A DNA stretch of 64,000 nt from Apostichopus japonicus (taxonomy: Eukaryota; Echinodermata; Holothuroidea; Aspidochirotida; Stichopodidae): positions 29,348,168 to 29,412,167 of the forward strand of contig NC_092569.1 in assembly GCF_037975245.1 (NCBI RefSeq), in the 5' to 3' direction. Positions 1 to 13,000 of this stretch are shown here, in pieces. Under the pieces are notes generated by a model. That model was not told the origin of the DNA. It did not search any database and was given only the letters and a program-made list of their open reading frames with translations. Made by a program: the position numbers and the translations under genes. Each line of letters opens with the position of its first letter. The stretch's first letter is position 1.

Positions 1-789
1 AGTCTTTAAATCCTCAAATTGGGGTCATATTCTGACGTTAAATGTTCAACCAAATAAAGAAGTATGATGTATATACCTGGAAAAGTGAAAACAATCAAAT
101 ATTACTTTTTGTTCATCAACATTACATCACTAAAACCTACCCTACTATCACATGTCTGTCTTTCTTTTCTAACAATACTTACTATGACCTTGATCTAAGT
201 TTTGTATTTTTGGAGTTGGAATATATTTGTCGCTGTAATGTTCACACTGTTGGAATTCTTACGGACTGAACAACGACTGTGACGTCTATTGTTAAAGGCT
301 TGTTGCATCAGTTTGGGGAACAGTAATCAAAGGGATGGCTGTGGCAACTGAACTCAACAAAAGTTACAATTCAGAACCCAAGGGGATAGTTTCAGGTTGC
401 AATAACATACCAGGCCAGAAGAAGAACCAGCCAGAAGCAGAGACCTACCATCTGATTAATAACAGCCGAACATAGAAATAGTGAGAAATAAGCGAAATTA
501 TCCTAAACAGCCATAAACCTAATTTCATAACCATAAACTTGTACCACCGAAAACGAAACAAATTGACAAATAAAATGCCCTCGAAATAATTTGGGCAGTC
601 GGGACAAAGTGAAACATCTTCCTTGCATGTTCCTCTTGGTTTGTAAAATGCATTACAACTCGTTGATAACTTGGTCAAAGGATACATTCACTCACGAACA
701 ACTGATGAGCAATGTAAGACGAGCTTGGACAACATAAAATGCAGACTTATTTTGTAGAAATTCACTAGGATTTTATTTAACAATCTTAC
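1..789. other. No recognisable exon; probably AGPAT5-like intron
   Basis: Following the exon 4 donor on the minus strand, I found no segment resembling the next AGPAT5 exon. Short open frames at 42-269 (+) and 445-687 (-) show no family motif. This is probably the start of a long intron running off the left edge. Confidence 0.5.
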
Positions 790-880
790 CTTGGTTTTCT
801 GCAAACTGTCTACTGGCTAGTAGTAAACCGGGTTCTTTGGGTTTAAATCTGGTGCCTTCTGGGTACACAATCATCCAAAT
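790..880 (-). CDS. AGPAT5: AGPAT5-like exon 4 with PEGT motif
   Basis: 91 nt, phase 0 to 1, acceptor TTCCAG and donor GTAAGA. It encodes IWMIVYPEGTRFKPKEPGLL then LASRQFAENQ. The YPEGTR block is acyltransferase motif III (phosphate binding). Confidence 0.87.
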
Positions 881-3560
881 CTGGAAGGACGAAGGTTGAC
901 AATGGTGTCATTAGTTGCTATGGTAACATCTCATGAATATTCAGATGAAAATACCACAGAAAACAAATTTTGCTAAATTTGGTAAATTACAACAAAATCA
1001 ATTATGGCTGTCAAACGAATGTATCGGTAACATCTCATAAATATTGAGATGAAAATACCAAAGAGAACAAATTTGGCTAAATTTAGTAAATTACAACTAA
1101 ATCAATTATGGCAGTCAAACGAATGCATACATAACATCTCATTAATTTTCAGGTGAAATTACCAAAGAGAACAAGTTTTGCTTACCACACATACTTTCAA
1201 GGCATGTTAGTGTATACATATATATCAGAATTATTTGTACTGACAAGTCCCTGAACTGACAAATTTTCAGTTTTGATTTTAACTAGGCACCATAGCCTTG
1301 ATCAAAGTTGTGAACCATCAAATAATGAACTCATTGACTCACTACAACTCTTGTTGTAGAGCTGGGTTTTGTTTCCCTAGTTTTTCACCCTCTCTTGTGT
1401 TGAGCAACCTTTTAACTTGATTTATGAACTAACAAGATGGGTGCTACTTTGTTATTGCTTGCAGCTTGTGAGTTTAGGTTACACTACTGAATTGATTTTT
1501 TTATTTTTTACAAATTAAAGCATGAACTATACAAAGACAAAACATGGATGGACTATCCAGTTACGTAAGATCATAACTAAAATTCATTAAGACTTTTGAA
1601 AATAAGCCATGCTGAACACCTTAAAACTATCATTGTAATTAAGTTAGTTTCTCCAATTTCTACAGCAATAAGTTTTATTTGGGTAATAACAGAATCCTGG
1701 TTCAAATCCTGTTCTAGCAAAACAAAGAAATTACTGGGCTCTCTCTCAAAACAGACTTACCGGTAGTTTCTTCTCCCGAAAGTTGCTCAATCTCCTCATG
1801 ATCCTCTGTTTATTGCTCTCGTCGAAGTTGCGCCCTCTCTTGACGTATATTCCACCGTGCTATTTACCGGAGAGAAGAGTTGTCAATTAAATTAAAAGAT
1901 TAAATTGGATTAAAATGTTACCATACATGGACCAATCTTATCATCTCATCTGTCTTCTTCTTGCCTAGAGGCAAATAAGGCCTCAACAGAGTGTCTCCAT
2001 TTATCTCGGTCGGCAGCTGCATTTCTGGCCTCATTCCAGGATCGCCAACCAGCCCTCTCTCTCTTTATCTACTGCCCTGCGCCATGTTGTTTTTGGTCGC
2101 CCTCTCTTTACCTCTCTTTCTCCACATGGACCAATAATTACACACAAAAAACAAAATAAATAAAAAATGCATGTTTTGTTGTCTTCACTCACCAGATTAA
2201 AATAATACCCAAATAAGGGGAAATATTTAAGTCCATCTTTGAGAATGAACCTGCATCTGCCAAGACACCCTGCTCTGATGGCCATCATATCAACTACAAT
2301 CCAATCCATGGTACTTTGATGATTGCACAGGTATATTACGTTTTCCTTGGCCTCCAAAGCATCGTAATCTCCGTACAAGATTATCTAGACATAAAATAAC
2401 AGCTGGGCATTAAAGACAGCTACAGTCATAGGCGTTGGAGGGGGGGGGGGGGGGGGGGGCTGCAGGGCTGCAGTCTCCCCCCAACCAAAATTTTCTTGCT
2501 TATATTTTTCGGGCAAGTTGTTACAGCCCCCCCCCCCCAATCAAATTGGGCTCCTATGCCTATGGCTACAGTAACGTGCAGAGGGAGGGCAGTGGGGGCC
2601 AGTGGGGTAAGGGGGGAGGGGGACGCTCAATGCTACTGTTATAAAGTCTTATTTACTTCTAAAAGGTTACTTGTAATTTGCTATGAAATTTGCTGCATGA
2701 AGTGGTAATAAAGTGTGAAATGGACACAACGTCTTTCAAACACATCCAGTTTCTTCAAATAAAGACTCTTTCATCTAGTACTGTTTCCTTGAAATGTAAG
2801 GTTAAACTGAACTGCCCATGACATATAACCTGCATCTTACAAAACTTGCATGGGATTATAAAGGTTCATGCCAAATCCTTTCCTTTGCCCCCCCTCCATC
2901 CCAACCCCCCTCTTCCACACCCTTTCAAAATGACTCAATTATACTTGTATCCAATTGGTCATAACCAGGGTTACTAACAATTGTCGCTAAGTACTGTACT
3001 GTACATTTCATTGTAAATTCCAGTGAGGAAAATGAGCAATGTAAGGCATTGCAAGTTTATGAAACTAACGGCCGCTAAAAAAACATTACAATGTCAGGGT
3101 TGAAGAATTTGTCGCCAATATTTCTACAATGCATTCCATTATTGGCTTGAAATACACTGTTAAGCATGAGGTATTTGACATAACTGTGGATTGGGCAGGG
3201 GGGAGGGTTAACTTTCTCTCTCTGATTAGAGATGATTCCTTGGGTCACATTTAGCTTAGTCCTGCAACATTCTCAGTTCATTGCGTGACGGATAGGAACT
3301 AGATTACATATCGAGCTGAGACAACTCACGGAACCACTCACCTCTGTGCCGGTTAAACTTTCAAAGAAGAACTCCACTACCCTTTGAAATGTTCCCCATA
3401 TTCTATCGTCAACCACTCTGAACCATCTTTCGGGGAAAACTGCCGACACTGCCCTCCATCCTACTATCCCAGTGAAGTACTGCGGTGCAAGGCCAAGCAT
3501 AAACGCAGCGGGCACTGCAGACTTGAGTGAATTCAGGTGCACAAGTACACTCAACACCAT
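790..3560 (-). CDS. AGPAT5: AGPAT5-like 1-acylglycerol-3-phosphate acyltransferase, first four exons (3' end outside window)
   Basis: Four exons read right to left (3342-3560, 2193-2384, 1761-1859, 790-880) with GT-AG borders and matching phases 0, 0, 0, then 1. They give about 200 residues resembling animal AGPAT5/LPAAT-epsilon. Exon 1 is a hydrophobic N-terminus with a family-like VVDDRIW stretch. Exon 2 holds acyltransferase motif I (NHQSTMD, the NHx4D His-Asp pair) and the following GLKYFPLFGYYF. Exon 3 holds GGIYVKRG, and exon 4 holds the YPEGTRF motif III. The family transfers an acyl group from acyl-CoA to lysophosphatidic acid to make phosphatidic acid, in ER or mitochondrial membranes. 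The C-terminal half is not visible in 1-789 and should lie beyond the left edge. No frameshift is seen. The family call is strong; AGPAT5 rather than another AGPAT rests on recalled similarity. Confidence 0.88.
1761..1859 (-). CDS. AGPAT5: AGPAT5-like exon 3
   Basis: 99 nt, phase 0 to 0, acceptor AATAG and donor GTAAGT. It encodes HGGIYVKRGRNFDESNKQRI followed by a basic helix ending EKKLP. The GGIYVKR segment is the acyltransferase block II region. It is too short to stand out as an open frame and was found by translating between splice sites. Confidence 0.87.
2193..2384 (-). CDS. AGPAT5: AGPAT5-like exon 2 with NHx4D motif
   Basis: 192 nt, phase 0 to 0, acceptor TCTAG and donor GTGAGT. It begins IILYGDYDALEAKENVIYLC, continues NHQSTMDWIVVD and ends FPLFGYYFNL. 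The His and Asp of NHQSTMD are the expected catalytic pair of the PlsC acyltransferase fold. Confidence 0.9.
2427..2573. repeat. MITE-like element with poly-G/poly-C tips
   Basis: The left end CATAGGCGTTGGAG followed by a G run is mirrored by a C run and CTCCTATGCCTATG at the right end, giving imperfect terminal inverted repeats around an AT-rich core. It lies about 40 bp upstream of AGPAT5-like exon 2, in intron 1. No coding capacity is seen. Confidence 0.5.
3342..3560 (-). CDS. AGPAT5: AGPAT5-like exon 1 (start codon)
   Basis: ATG at 3560-3558 opens 73 codons that end at the donor GTGAGT. The peptide starts MVLSVLVHLNSLKSAVPAAF and ends FFESLTGTE, which is where the vertebrate first exon ends with a similar FFENYTG sequence. 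The hydrophobic N-terminus is typical of this membrane enzyme. The start is the first Met matching the family N-terminus. Confidence 0.87.
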
Positions 3561-6000
3561 TTCTATAACTATTAGTTATTCTGAAAGTAAACAGAAAAAT
3601 GAATCCTATGAAACACCTTAATGTGTTGACAGTCTCAACTTGGAATACCTCAAGTACAATCCTGTTAAAACAAGGCAAAAAAAGATGCTACTGTACCTGT
3701 GCATCACAAGATGTCATTATTTTAATAGAAACCATGCATTTTTTAGCCTACACTCTGTATAGAGGGACTATAAATAATAATCTTCGGCAAAAAACAAAAG
3801 AAGATCGCATTGCTTGATGAGCTCTTAGAAGTTCAGTGAAGACTACTTTGTTGTGTTCTCAAGGAAGTTGAAGGAACTGTTGATAACACAGAAGGCTGTC
3901 ATTCTGCTTTTATAAGTTACATTCATGAAAGCAATTTCAAACAGCCTTGTTGCAGAATAGGCTACACTACCACAAGCTTTTCTGAGTCAGTGAGTACGAC
4001 ATGACAATGCAGCCCAGGGTGATGTGCTTCTTGTACGACCTAGCCAAGCATATTGTATGATGTATATATACTGTAAACTCAGCCTATGCGACAAATTTTG
4101 TTAAAGGTACTGTACTAGAATAGGGTTGTCATGGGAGTACTGTACATGTGTGTAATTGGGTATAGTTGTGACAAAAAGCTGGCTTAGAGGTTTCCTTTAG
4201 TCTTAAATATCATCAAAAGATAATTTAATTAATTGCAGAGAAGATTTTCTTCTGGTTAATTATGCATCTGGAGAAAAATGTTATTATATCTGCACTGCAG
4301 TTAGGAGAACAATAATGCGTTGTGACTATTGTCCCGCTGTTCATACAACAGTTAATTCGGTTTGATTCCATGCATCACTGCTCTCAGGTAATTTTAACGT
4401 TGCCTCATTTTATTCGAAGCCTCCAATAATTTCTGATATTATTACATACGCTAGGCCTACTTTTGTATTCATGACTGCTTAATGCCATAATATTAATAAG
4501 CTTAATGCCAGCATTGCTCAATGAGGTTATCATTGTTGCCTGCACCCTAGGCCTATGGTTAGTGTACTTCAGGCTGAAAGCAAACTTTCTCGGAAATTCT
4601 GGTCATCATTTGGTCAAGGTTTACACTGAGGGGCTAGATTTCATTCCATACTAGATCTAATTTGTTCAAAAAAGTTCTGAGATTTACTTGAGCTGTAGTA
4701 AGCTGAGGCAGGTAGTGGGGATCGGGATTCAGCTTGCAGAGGGACTTCATTTTCTTTCCATTTTTTGAATACTATTTATCTGTGTGAGTTTACCGAGCAT
4801 TATTCAAAGGTTATTGCATGGGTTAGCTGACGACAACACACTGAACAGATTCGAGAATGTTTAACAAGTATGAATGAACTAGTGAACCATTCTGTGACTA
4901 CGTACTATAAATTAACTAGCCATGTAATCCTATCTTTGTAGGGTCCATATGCCAGTGAATGAATATGGAGCTGCATTACCCTGATTCCACTTCTGCCAGA
5001 CTTAAAAGGTAAAACCAGACAAAACAAAGATTTGAATGCACAGAAAACTATATTACTACAGTATAGCCAAGGTTACATTTTGAATCCATCCGGCTGCAGG
5101 GTTCACACTGGTTATAGACTGTAGCAAAATTATGTTTGTCAGTATGTGACTATGTCTACCATTAGGCCCCAAGTGACAACCAGGTTGTAAATCAATTTTA
5201 CTCATAGTGACACAAACTCTTAAGTCACCTCATTCCATAGTCCTTAATTCGTAGGCCAAACAATTAAGGATAATTAAGAAGAGAAAATCAGTTCATGTTT
5301 GACCAAAGGCTCACAGTCACACAAACAGGTTTTTTCACGTTTAACCATCCATTCCTAGTGTTAATTTCATGACCAAAATGGGCCTGCGCATATGTACGGT
5401 CCAAATTTTCGAATAGCCTACCCGTACCACTATACTAGCCTAGGCTACTGTATTACTACTGTGGGTCTGAGTAAGTTAAAACTAGGGGGGCCTAGGTTAA
5501 CCTGTTTAATTACAAAATACAACTTAGGTTACTCTACAAACCAGATTAAGCTTCTAAAAACGTGACTTTAATTGTATTCCAGAAGCAAAGTCACCATCTG
5601 AAAGGCCTGCTTGATCAAAACCCAAGAATCATCACACATAAAGTACTGTAGCTTGCATGCACGGTGAGCCTCGGGGTCAGACTCAGGTGAGAAAGAGTAT
5701 TTTTACCAACACATTGTTATTGTTCGTACCACGTGCGACATGAATATCGCAAAACTGGTGCTCTGTACTAAATGTATCGTTCATTATAATAGCAAAGAAC
5801 CAGGCAATCGATGGACCAGGCGAAGTAAACACAATTCGCCGAGGAAGTAAAACAGGAAGTAAGTTTATATGTGGAAGTATTCCATCAGTCAACCCCCGCT
5901 ATACACCCCCCCCCCCCCCCTTCCGGCAGGTAAAACCGTCGGCAATTCTAGATGTGAAAAGCTAGGGAAGGGATGCGTTCCAATAAATTACTAGGATAAT
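3561..6000. other. Intergenic stretch, no feature seen
   Basis: AT-rich DNA upstream of the AGPAT5-like start. No exon with a recognisable domain, RNA gene or strong repeat was found, apart from a short C run near 5908. The AGPAT5-like promoter should be near 3560-3800, but no diagnostic box can be named. Confidence 0.4.
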
Positions 6001-6148
6001 CCAATGATCTGCTTTATTGGCTCCAACTATAGCACGCTATTGCTAGAAAAGTTTTATTGAGATTACGTATTCGACCTGCAACGGTCGTAAATCGACTTCA
6101 GGCTTTACATAAGGTCAATAAGCTGCATAGCTAGCGTGCCATAGTTGT

Positions 6149-6181
6149 ACCAGGGAGCTGTTAGAGTAGCAGCTCCCTGGT
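6149..6181. repeat. Perfect 12-bp stem hairpin
   Basis: The arm ACCAGGGAGCTG at 6149-6160 is followed by a 9-nt loop and its exact reverse complement at 6170-6181. It has no flanking gene and no T tract. Confidence 0.6.
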
Positions 6182-6534
6182 TGTACAGCAGACATTTAAC
6201 TCTTCTCGTTGGTTTCCAAAGATGTGAATAGCAATTTGAATCCATGATCAGTTTCCACATGTAAAGGTCAAATTTTACCCCAAACTTGCTTCTCTAACAC
6301 TCCGCCCCTCCCACCTCACCCCCCCCCCCCACACAAAACAAGAAATAAATAATATTCAAGTGCCCCTCTGAAAGTTTTTTGACCTACTTTTGTCCAGGGG
6401 TGAACTTCTGTTAGTGTTAGAACTGTTACACTGAGATTTATTACTACTTGGACATCGCTTAAGACAATACAAAAATAATTATTACAAAAGTACGTATTAC
6501 TTTCTAGCAAATCCTGATTAACTATATCAGCTAA

Positions 6535-7076
6535 AAGAAAATTTCTTTTTGATATGTTACAGTGGAACATAATCTAAGCATTCTAGTGAAAGTTGTATTC
6601 AATTCCTATACACCGTTTTGGAGATATATTGACCGTTGAAGTTTATCTAATATACTACCAAATGTGAACAAAGGTGTGATGTAATAGTTGCACACTGACA
6701 AATATACAGTTTTGTTTTTTCTTTATTTTTCAGTCTATTGATTTGACATTGGATTGGATTGGATAGGGAATTATAGGGAGTAACTGTCTAATGGGGATGT
6801 GAAGTTTATAAAATACCAATACCTATGGTACATTCATATTATGGATGCATCCAATGGTGCAGTATAAACTTATACTTACGTAAATTTTAAAGGAAAAATG
6901 AACATTATTTTTCAGTGTGCAACAATGACGTCACACCTGTTTGCTCTAAGTTCACTTTTGGTACGAAATATGTACAACTGTCAATATCTCAAAAACGGTA
7001 CATAAGAATTGAATGCAAATTTCACCAGAATGCTTAAATTATGTTCCTCTTTAACATATCAAAAGAAATTTTGATC
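6535..7076. repeat. Fold-back (inverted-repeat) element with ~170-bp arms
   Basis: The left arm (about 6535-6705, from AATTTCTTTTTGATATGTTA through to TTGCACACTGA) matches the reverse complement of about 6910-7076 with roughly 85-90% identity by eye. About 200 bp lies between the arms, including tandem ATTGG copies at 6750-6763. It looks like a non-autonomous fold-back or MITE element. A direct repeat with shared core GCACGCTATTGCTAG lies just outside, near 6007-6055 and 7106-7152. Confidence 0.6.
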
Positions 7077-7502
7077 TGGACTATTCTTTTCATTGTTAAT
7101 TGCTTAAAGATCTGTTTATTGGCTCAAATTTCAGCACGCTATTGCTAGGAAAGTTAGGTGATTACGTAATCTTAACACCATTGAGCCCTTTGCATAAACA
7201 ATGTGTGGAAATATGTTCATGTCTACAGGGTAGTTAATCATAAAGTGTTCACACAAAGACCCCATACAAGAAAAATATTTGGCAGGTTATACGCTTATAT
7301 GTTTTCGCCTAGTTGTCTCTTGAGGTGGAATAAAGTGTGCTAAGAATGTTTCAAAATTTGTGAGTGGATCAATGTGTCCATTCACCCTCAGACCATTACC
7401 TCAATTCAGGTCCCTACAACTGTGATAGTTTTTCATCTGTTCTTACACACAACAAATACATACGTCTAACTTTTATTTCTCTCTAAGCATACAGTGGCGA
7501 AC

Positions 7503-7876
7503 AGTGGCGTAGGAAGGTACTTTTGAGTGGAGGGGGGGGGGGGGCTGAAGACTGATGGCCGGCCTGGGGGAGGGGTCTAAGGGAGGGGGTGTCCCCCTCC
7601 CCTTTGGATTTTTTTGCATTTCCAGGTGGCCTCAGATGCAATTTGGTGCAATATAGCACACTTCAACACCCACTCCATTTTGTAAATAATTTTGCATTTT
7701 CACCTGGCCTTAGATGCAATTTGGTGCACCAAATGAGATTTTTTTTCTCATTTGGAAATGAAAAAAGGGGTTTTCTGACTTGCGAAGCGGGGCGGGCGGA
7801 ATGATACTTCCGCCCCTCCATATTTTTCACTGGGGGGGCTGGCGCCCCCCAGCCCCCCGATTCTTACGCCCTTGGT
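7503..7876. repeat. MITE-like element with GGCGTAGGAA/GGCGTAAGAA termini
   Basis: The left tip CAGTGGCGTAGGAAGG with a G run and the right tip CCCCGATTCTTACGCC form short imperfect inverted repeats. The interior has paired G-rich and C-rich blocks and two copies of a TTTTGCATTT...AGATGCAATTTGGTGCA motif. Open frames over it look like by-products of its GC-rich composition. Confidence 0.5.
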
Positions 7877-9457
7877 GGCAAATCGAGGTTTTTAGTAAAA
7901 GAGGAGGCTCAATCAGGCCCGTAGCCAGACTAAGAATTGAGAGGGTGGCAAGATATTTTCCGGTGGAGGGTGATATTTTTGTGACAGTATCTAAGCGGAG
8001 CGCCACCATCTGAACATCACTTTAGTTTGATATGTTATGCCTATCGTAAGTAACGAACTACGCTCTCCACAGCCCTCGCTTAGGTCTTAGAATGAAGAGA
8101 AAGACATATTATTACCAAATTATGACTTCTTTTTCTTCAATTCGTGATCCTTGGCAGGTTATTCGTAAACTCATATAACTGACTGATGTTGCACGTTGGT
8201 GAGCTGTAACCTTACGGTTATCAAAACAACCCCATGGCCAGCCAATTGGTAAGATAATTGCTGACAGCATAGGGGAAGATTAAGATGTTTTCGGAGTGAT
8301 GGCTAAATTGAAGCAAAACTTGTCGCACTTGTTGTACGAAGTTTTCGGTTCTTGCGCTATGTCAGCACGCTACTTCTGATAAGTACGAAGAGAAACTTGA
8401 ACCGTCTTATTTCTGAACATATCGAGTTAGTTTTCTTCCCGATAAAGTACAACAAAAAATTCTCTCCTGAAAAACGTTCGCCTCAACCACACGTGATTTC
8501 TAGTGTCCAAGTATTTTACTATTTATGAAATTTCATTAATGTGTTATTGTGTGGGAGTTTTCGACTTTATCAGTATTCTAGTGTCAGTCAGTCAGGATGA
8601 AACCTCATTCGACTACAGGTTATATAATCATTGGATTGGAAGGTAATCGTTTAAGTGATGCGATGAAGTCGAGGGGGGGGGGGAGGTGGTGGTGCAATCA
8701 GTGGGTGCGAGTTTGGAGGAGGATATACTTACAGATAAGGACTACTTACAATCGGGTGGAATATAATAAATAAATTCTTTATTTTCGAAACAGATTCATG
8801 ACAAATTCCTTTGGGTTCCCTATAAGGTTGGATATCTGTATGCATAACTTAAAATGTAAATCAAGTGATGGATCAGTGGAGTACACAGATATCAAAGGTG
8901 AGGGTTCTGGAGAATTTTACATTTCTTTGACTGACTTAGATAGGGAACTGGAACTTTATGGTCACTGTAGTTGAACAAAGCAAATTGTACACAATGGAGT
9001 ATAAGACCCTGAGATTTGGTCAAAGGCGACTACCACGTTGGGGATTCTAGGGTCTTGCTAATTAAAACTCTTGTGTGCGGTTGAAAAGGAGTGTGCACAT
9101 TTAGATGAGTGGTCTCATTCTTTCACCAATGAAAGTAAACCAAAAACAATCATGCGATTGAGCTAGCTCCCCCACCCCCGATGGAGCGAGAGAGTTGAAA
9201 GGGGGTGTTCTCTTGCGAACGCAAAAGTTATTGGACTACAAATTGCCTTGCCGTCAGGAATTGCAGTCAAATATTGGCCAATAAGTATCTAAAGTGAATT
9301 TAGTTCAGGATAGAATATTAGAGCGACAGACTTTCATAAGAGTTTTATTGTGGTGAGATATTATTACGGTATTATTTTAATTCTTAAGCAATGAACGAAA
9401 TGACAAATAAAAAGAAGAAGTCATCGTTACCGACACTTTATTGTAGTTTTTGTTCAT

Positions 9458-9463
9458 TTTATT
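9458..9463 (-). promoter_or_regulatory. Poly(A) signal AATAAA, paralogue A
   Basis: AATAAA on the minus strand about 295 bp past the stop, within CCGAATAAA, which recurs at the same place in paralogues B and C. A second AATAAA lies just upstream in the transcript, near 9440. Confidence 0.5.
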
Positions 9464-9757
9464 CGGAAATTAGTTTCACATTATTGTAATTTCATCATTA
9501 CTGTTAATGACATGACACATTTAAATGGGGTTGTCACATAGAGATATCTTAATGTTGTCGTATAACTAGGTCGAATCAGTTCTGTCCGTTCTGTTCATTT
9601 TGGACAGAGTTGAAAGCCATATTCCTCGATTAAAGAAATATTACATTAGGACCCGTGAAACATTTGGTGGAGAGAAGTTCAGTTGTTTTGAAATGTCTCA
9701 ATGTTGTTTTTCTACACTCTGTTACATAGACCACTCTGCAAAGAGAATTGCTTATCT

Positions 9758-10086
9758 CTACACTGGTCGTAATTTCATCTCTGTGTATTTTAGGCCGCAG
9801 TCGTATCCATCAAGAAAACTCCAGTATATGTTCGTTCCTCGAGTTGAGCCGACGTAGTCTCCGTTGAGGTGAGAATACGCACAATAGGCACAGGTACGTC
9901 CGACAGGGAAACTACCGCAATAAAATTCATGAGAACGGCAAGAATAATAATAACTATAATTGTAATGATCGTCGAACCACCAGGCTCCTTGATGCTTCTC
10001 GGCGCAGTCATAGGAACTCGACTCATCGTTATCCCGATCACGTGTGCTGAATGGTTTGTTGTTGCCATACGACATAGCATCAGAAC
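9758..10086 (-). CDS. Paralogue A exon 20, FReD2 C-terminal part with Tyr/Cys-rich insertion
   Basis: 329 nt, entered in phase 1, ending KLRPV and TAG. The calcium-site-like DRDND, CAEKHQGAWWF, SHLNGDY and the final KLRP block match FReDs. Between WWF and SHLNG there are 33 residues with four cysteines and many tyrosines, where most FReDs have about six residues and one Cys. The same insertion is in B and C. Confidence 0.9.
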
Positions 10087-13000
10087 CTACGGATTCGAGA
10101 AAGAAAACAAACTTCAAATGTTACGTGCACTTTATCTTGCCGTATTTTATATGACTTAATGTTAGTATTAGTGCTTCTCTAGTGAACTGTTATTTCTTAA
10201 AGCAATACAAACTGTATTTACTGAAAGGAAAAACCACATCAGTATATTATACACGATTTCACAGAGCAAAAACTAACCGTGAAGTTGCGTTGCCGGCGTC
10301 TTCGTAAGGCTTTACTAACAGGTTTGTCTACGTGTTTTTAGTAAATTCCTCAAGTTTGTCTTCTGCAAACATTTATTTATTACGAATATATAACCGATAA
10401 CTAGCAGATAACTAGCAGTAGGGTGTAATGTATATTATTGTATTTGACACTCATTAGCAATCACTATATCGTTCTAAATTTCTAAAACTTAAATCAGAAA
10501 TAGAAACGGCATATTAGGATTTTTTATTTCATTTGCTTATTGTTATCATCTGTTCATTAATTTGATAGTAATTTCATCATTCAGCGGTTAGTGCCAGAAA
10601 TAGTAAACTTTCTTACAAATTAATTTCCAATGTCTCAAACTTGAGACAACGGACTAATGGTAGTATACATTCGGGGTGAAAATTTTAAACAATTTATTCA
10701 TACAAAAGCGATGAATCTACGTAGAATGTTTTAAAGCTACATTAGATCAATATTTGTGCAAGCTATTAAACTTCTTTCTGTCTACGTAGTTGTTTTCGCA
10801 TTGATCATTTGGCTATCACACAGTAGGCTAAGTTGTGGTTTGTAACCTTCTTGTTACGCTATTGGCTATTTATGTTCATTTTGTTTTGTTGAAATTATGC
10901 TTACTAATGTGTGTAAAAATAACATACTTGTATCATGTGTATTTGATAATGATGTCATCAGTATTTCATCATATTGTGTCTATGTCCACATAAATCATGA
11001 AGTTCACATTTTAGAGAGGCAATGACCTTCTTTTGTTAGCCCTGTCAGTCAGACTGATCACAAATGACTGTTTAAAGATATAAATATGTCACTGCGTGGC
11101 TACGTTAAGGCAATTTCTCACTTACTTTGTCAAAAATTTAAACAAAAAAAGTTAATCGAAATTTTTAAACAATATGTATATATATATATATATTTAATAT
11201 GCTTCTTATTTTAACATTTTTGATACGATTGATGTTCAATGCGTAAAAGTTAAGACAGAAATTGCTCAGTATAGCGTATTTACTAGTTTGTCATGATTTG
11301 TAGGTATCACAGCTAGACATAAGTTACGAGAAACATGGTTGTTGGAAAGGATGTGTAAATATGTAGATTAAGATATGAAGTATATTTCAGGTTCAATATG
11401 AAGTTTCATGGATTAGTGATCAGATGCTAAGGACACAAGTGTAATGCTTTTACACTCATGTTTCGTGAGTTATTTGCATTAATCATTTAATAATTAAACT
11501 ATTAAAAATAACATTCTTGCATTTTGTGTATATTTGATAATGATGTCATCCGTATTTCATCATATTGTGTCTACGTCCACACAAATCAAAGTTCAAATTT
11601 TAGAGATGCAATGACTTTCATTTGTTGGCACTGTCAGTCAGACTGATCACAAAGGACTGTTTAAAGATATTAATATGTCACTGCGTAGCTACATTAAGGC
11701 GCTTTCTCACTTACTTTGCCAAATATGTAAATATAGAAAGTTAATTGAAATTCTTAAACAATAAATAAATAAATATATATATATATATTTAATATATTAC
11801 TTATTTTTTTAAATTTTTAATTTGTATATGATTGATGTTCAATGTGAAAAGTTAAGAAATAAAATGCCCAGCATAGTGTATTTACTATTTTTGTTCAGAA
11901 TGTGTGGGTATTGCTGCTAGACATACGTTACGAGAGAAACGGTTATTGGATAGGATGTGTAAATATGTAGATTAGAATATTAAACATATTTCAGGTTCAT
12001 TATGAAGTTCCATTGATAGGTGACTAGATGCTAAGGAGACAGGAGAAATGCTCTCTCACTCATGGCTATATTTAGCTACCTACCTATAACGTTTAACTAC
12101 CATGTATACGTGGATATTCCTTCCCATATTTTAATGAATTGTTTGTCAACAAACATCTGTTAGATCAGGTGTTAAAACATGCAGATATGCTTTTACTGTA
12201 AAACAATGACGAACGTAGAGAATGTCATTGTTATTTGTTAGAATGCATGTAATTAGTAAATGGCAAATAATGATACCAATAAAATACAGAGTAGCTTACC
12301 TGCATTTCCACTATATGATCCAATTGATAGTCGATATTTGTCCGCCTCGTCACTTATGCTAAATGAGGAATAGAGGGCGTAATACGACGACCCTCTTGAA
12401 TCGGTGAGGTCTATCCGGAGACTGTATGTTTTTTGGTTGGTAATTGAGTGTATGTAACCATTACCTAGCCAATGATCACGACTAGGATGTCCAAATCCGT
12501 TCTTGTATTCAGCCCAAATACGATAGAAATCAACAGAGGCACTTGATCGTCGCTGAATGACCTATGAGTATAAAGAGAAATGTACATGTGACAGGAGTAA
12601 GTGAGAAATATGTAATGTGTCTTCCACACTTTCGCAGAACAAATGTATTCAGTTGCAAGGCACTGCACTGTTTTAAATATTCGTGCACAACTCACCGTCC
12701 ATCCTCCTCCGTTACTTTCCATCTCACAGTAAACCTGAATGCCGTGTGGCCAAGTATCAGGGTAAATGGTGTAAACTCCATCACTGCGTGTACCGGAAAC
12801 ATAAAGCTCGTAGCAATCTTTTGGAATTGCGCTGGTGCACGTCACTCCGTTTCCTTCGTAGCCATCATTGCAGTAACATTTACGGTCATTGTTCCTCGTA
12901 TCACAGGTTGCGTGAGCACTACACTGGTAAGTCTCATCTATAAGACGGTTGTTCCTACAAGTTGATTTTCGTGTACATCTTGCATTAGCGTAAAACTGGC

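Noticed and set aside
9869-10159. Plus-strand open frame over the FReD2 C-terminal exon, also seen at 36267-36575
   Set aside because: It is the antisense shadow of the Tyr-rich insertion; Ile/Thr-rich runs come from reading the TAT repeat on the other strand.
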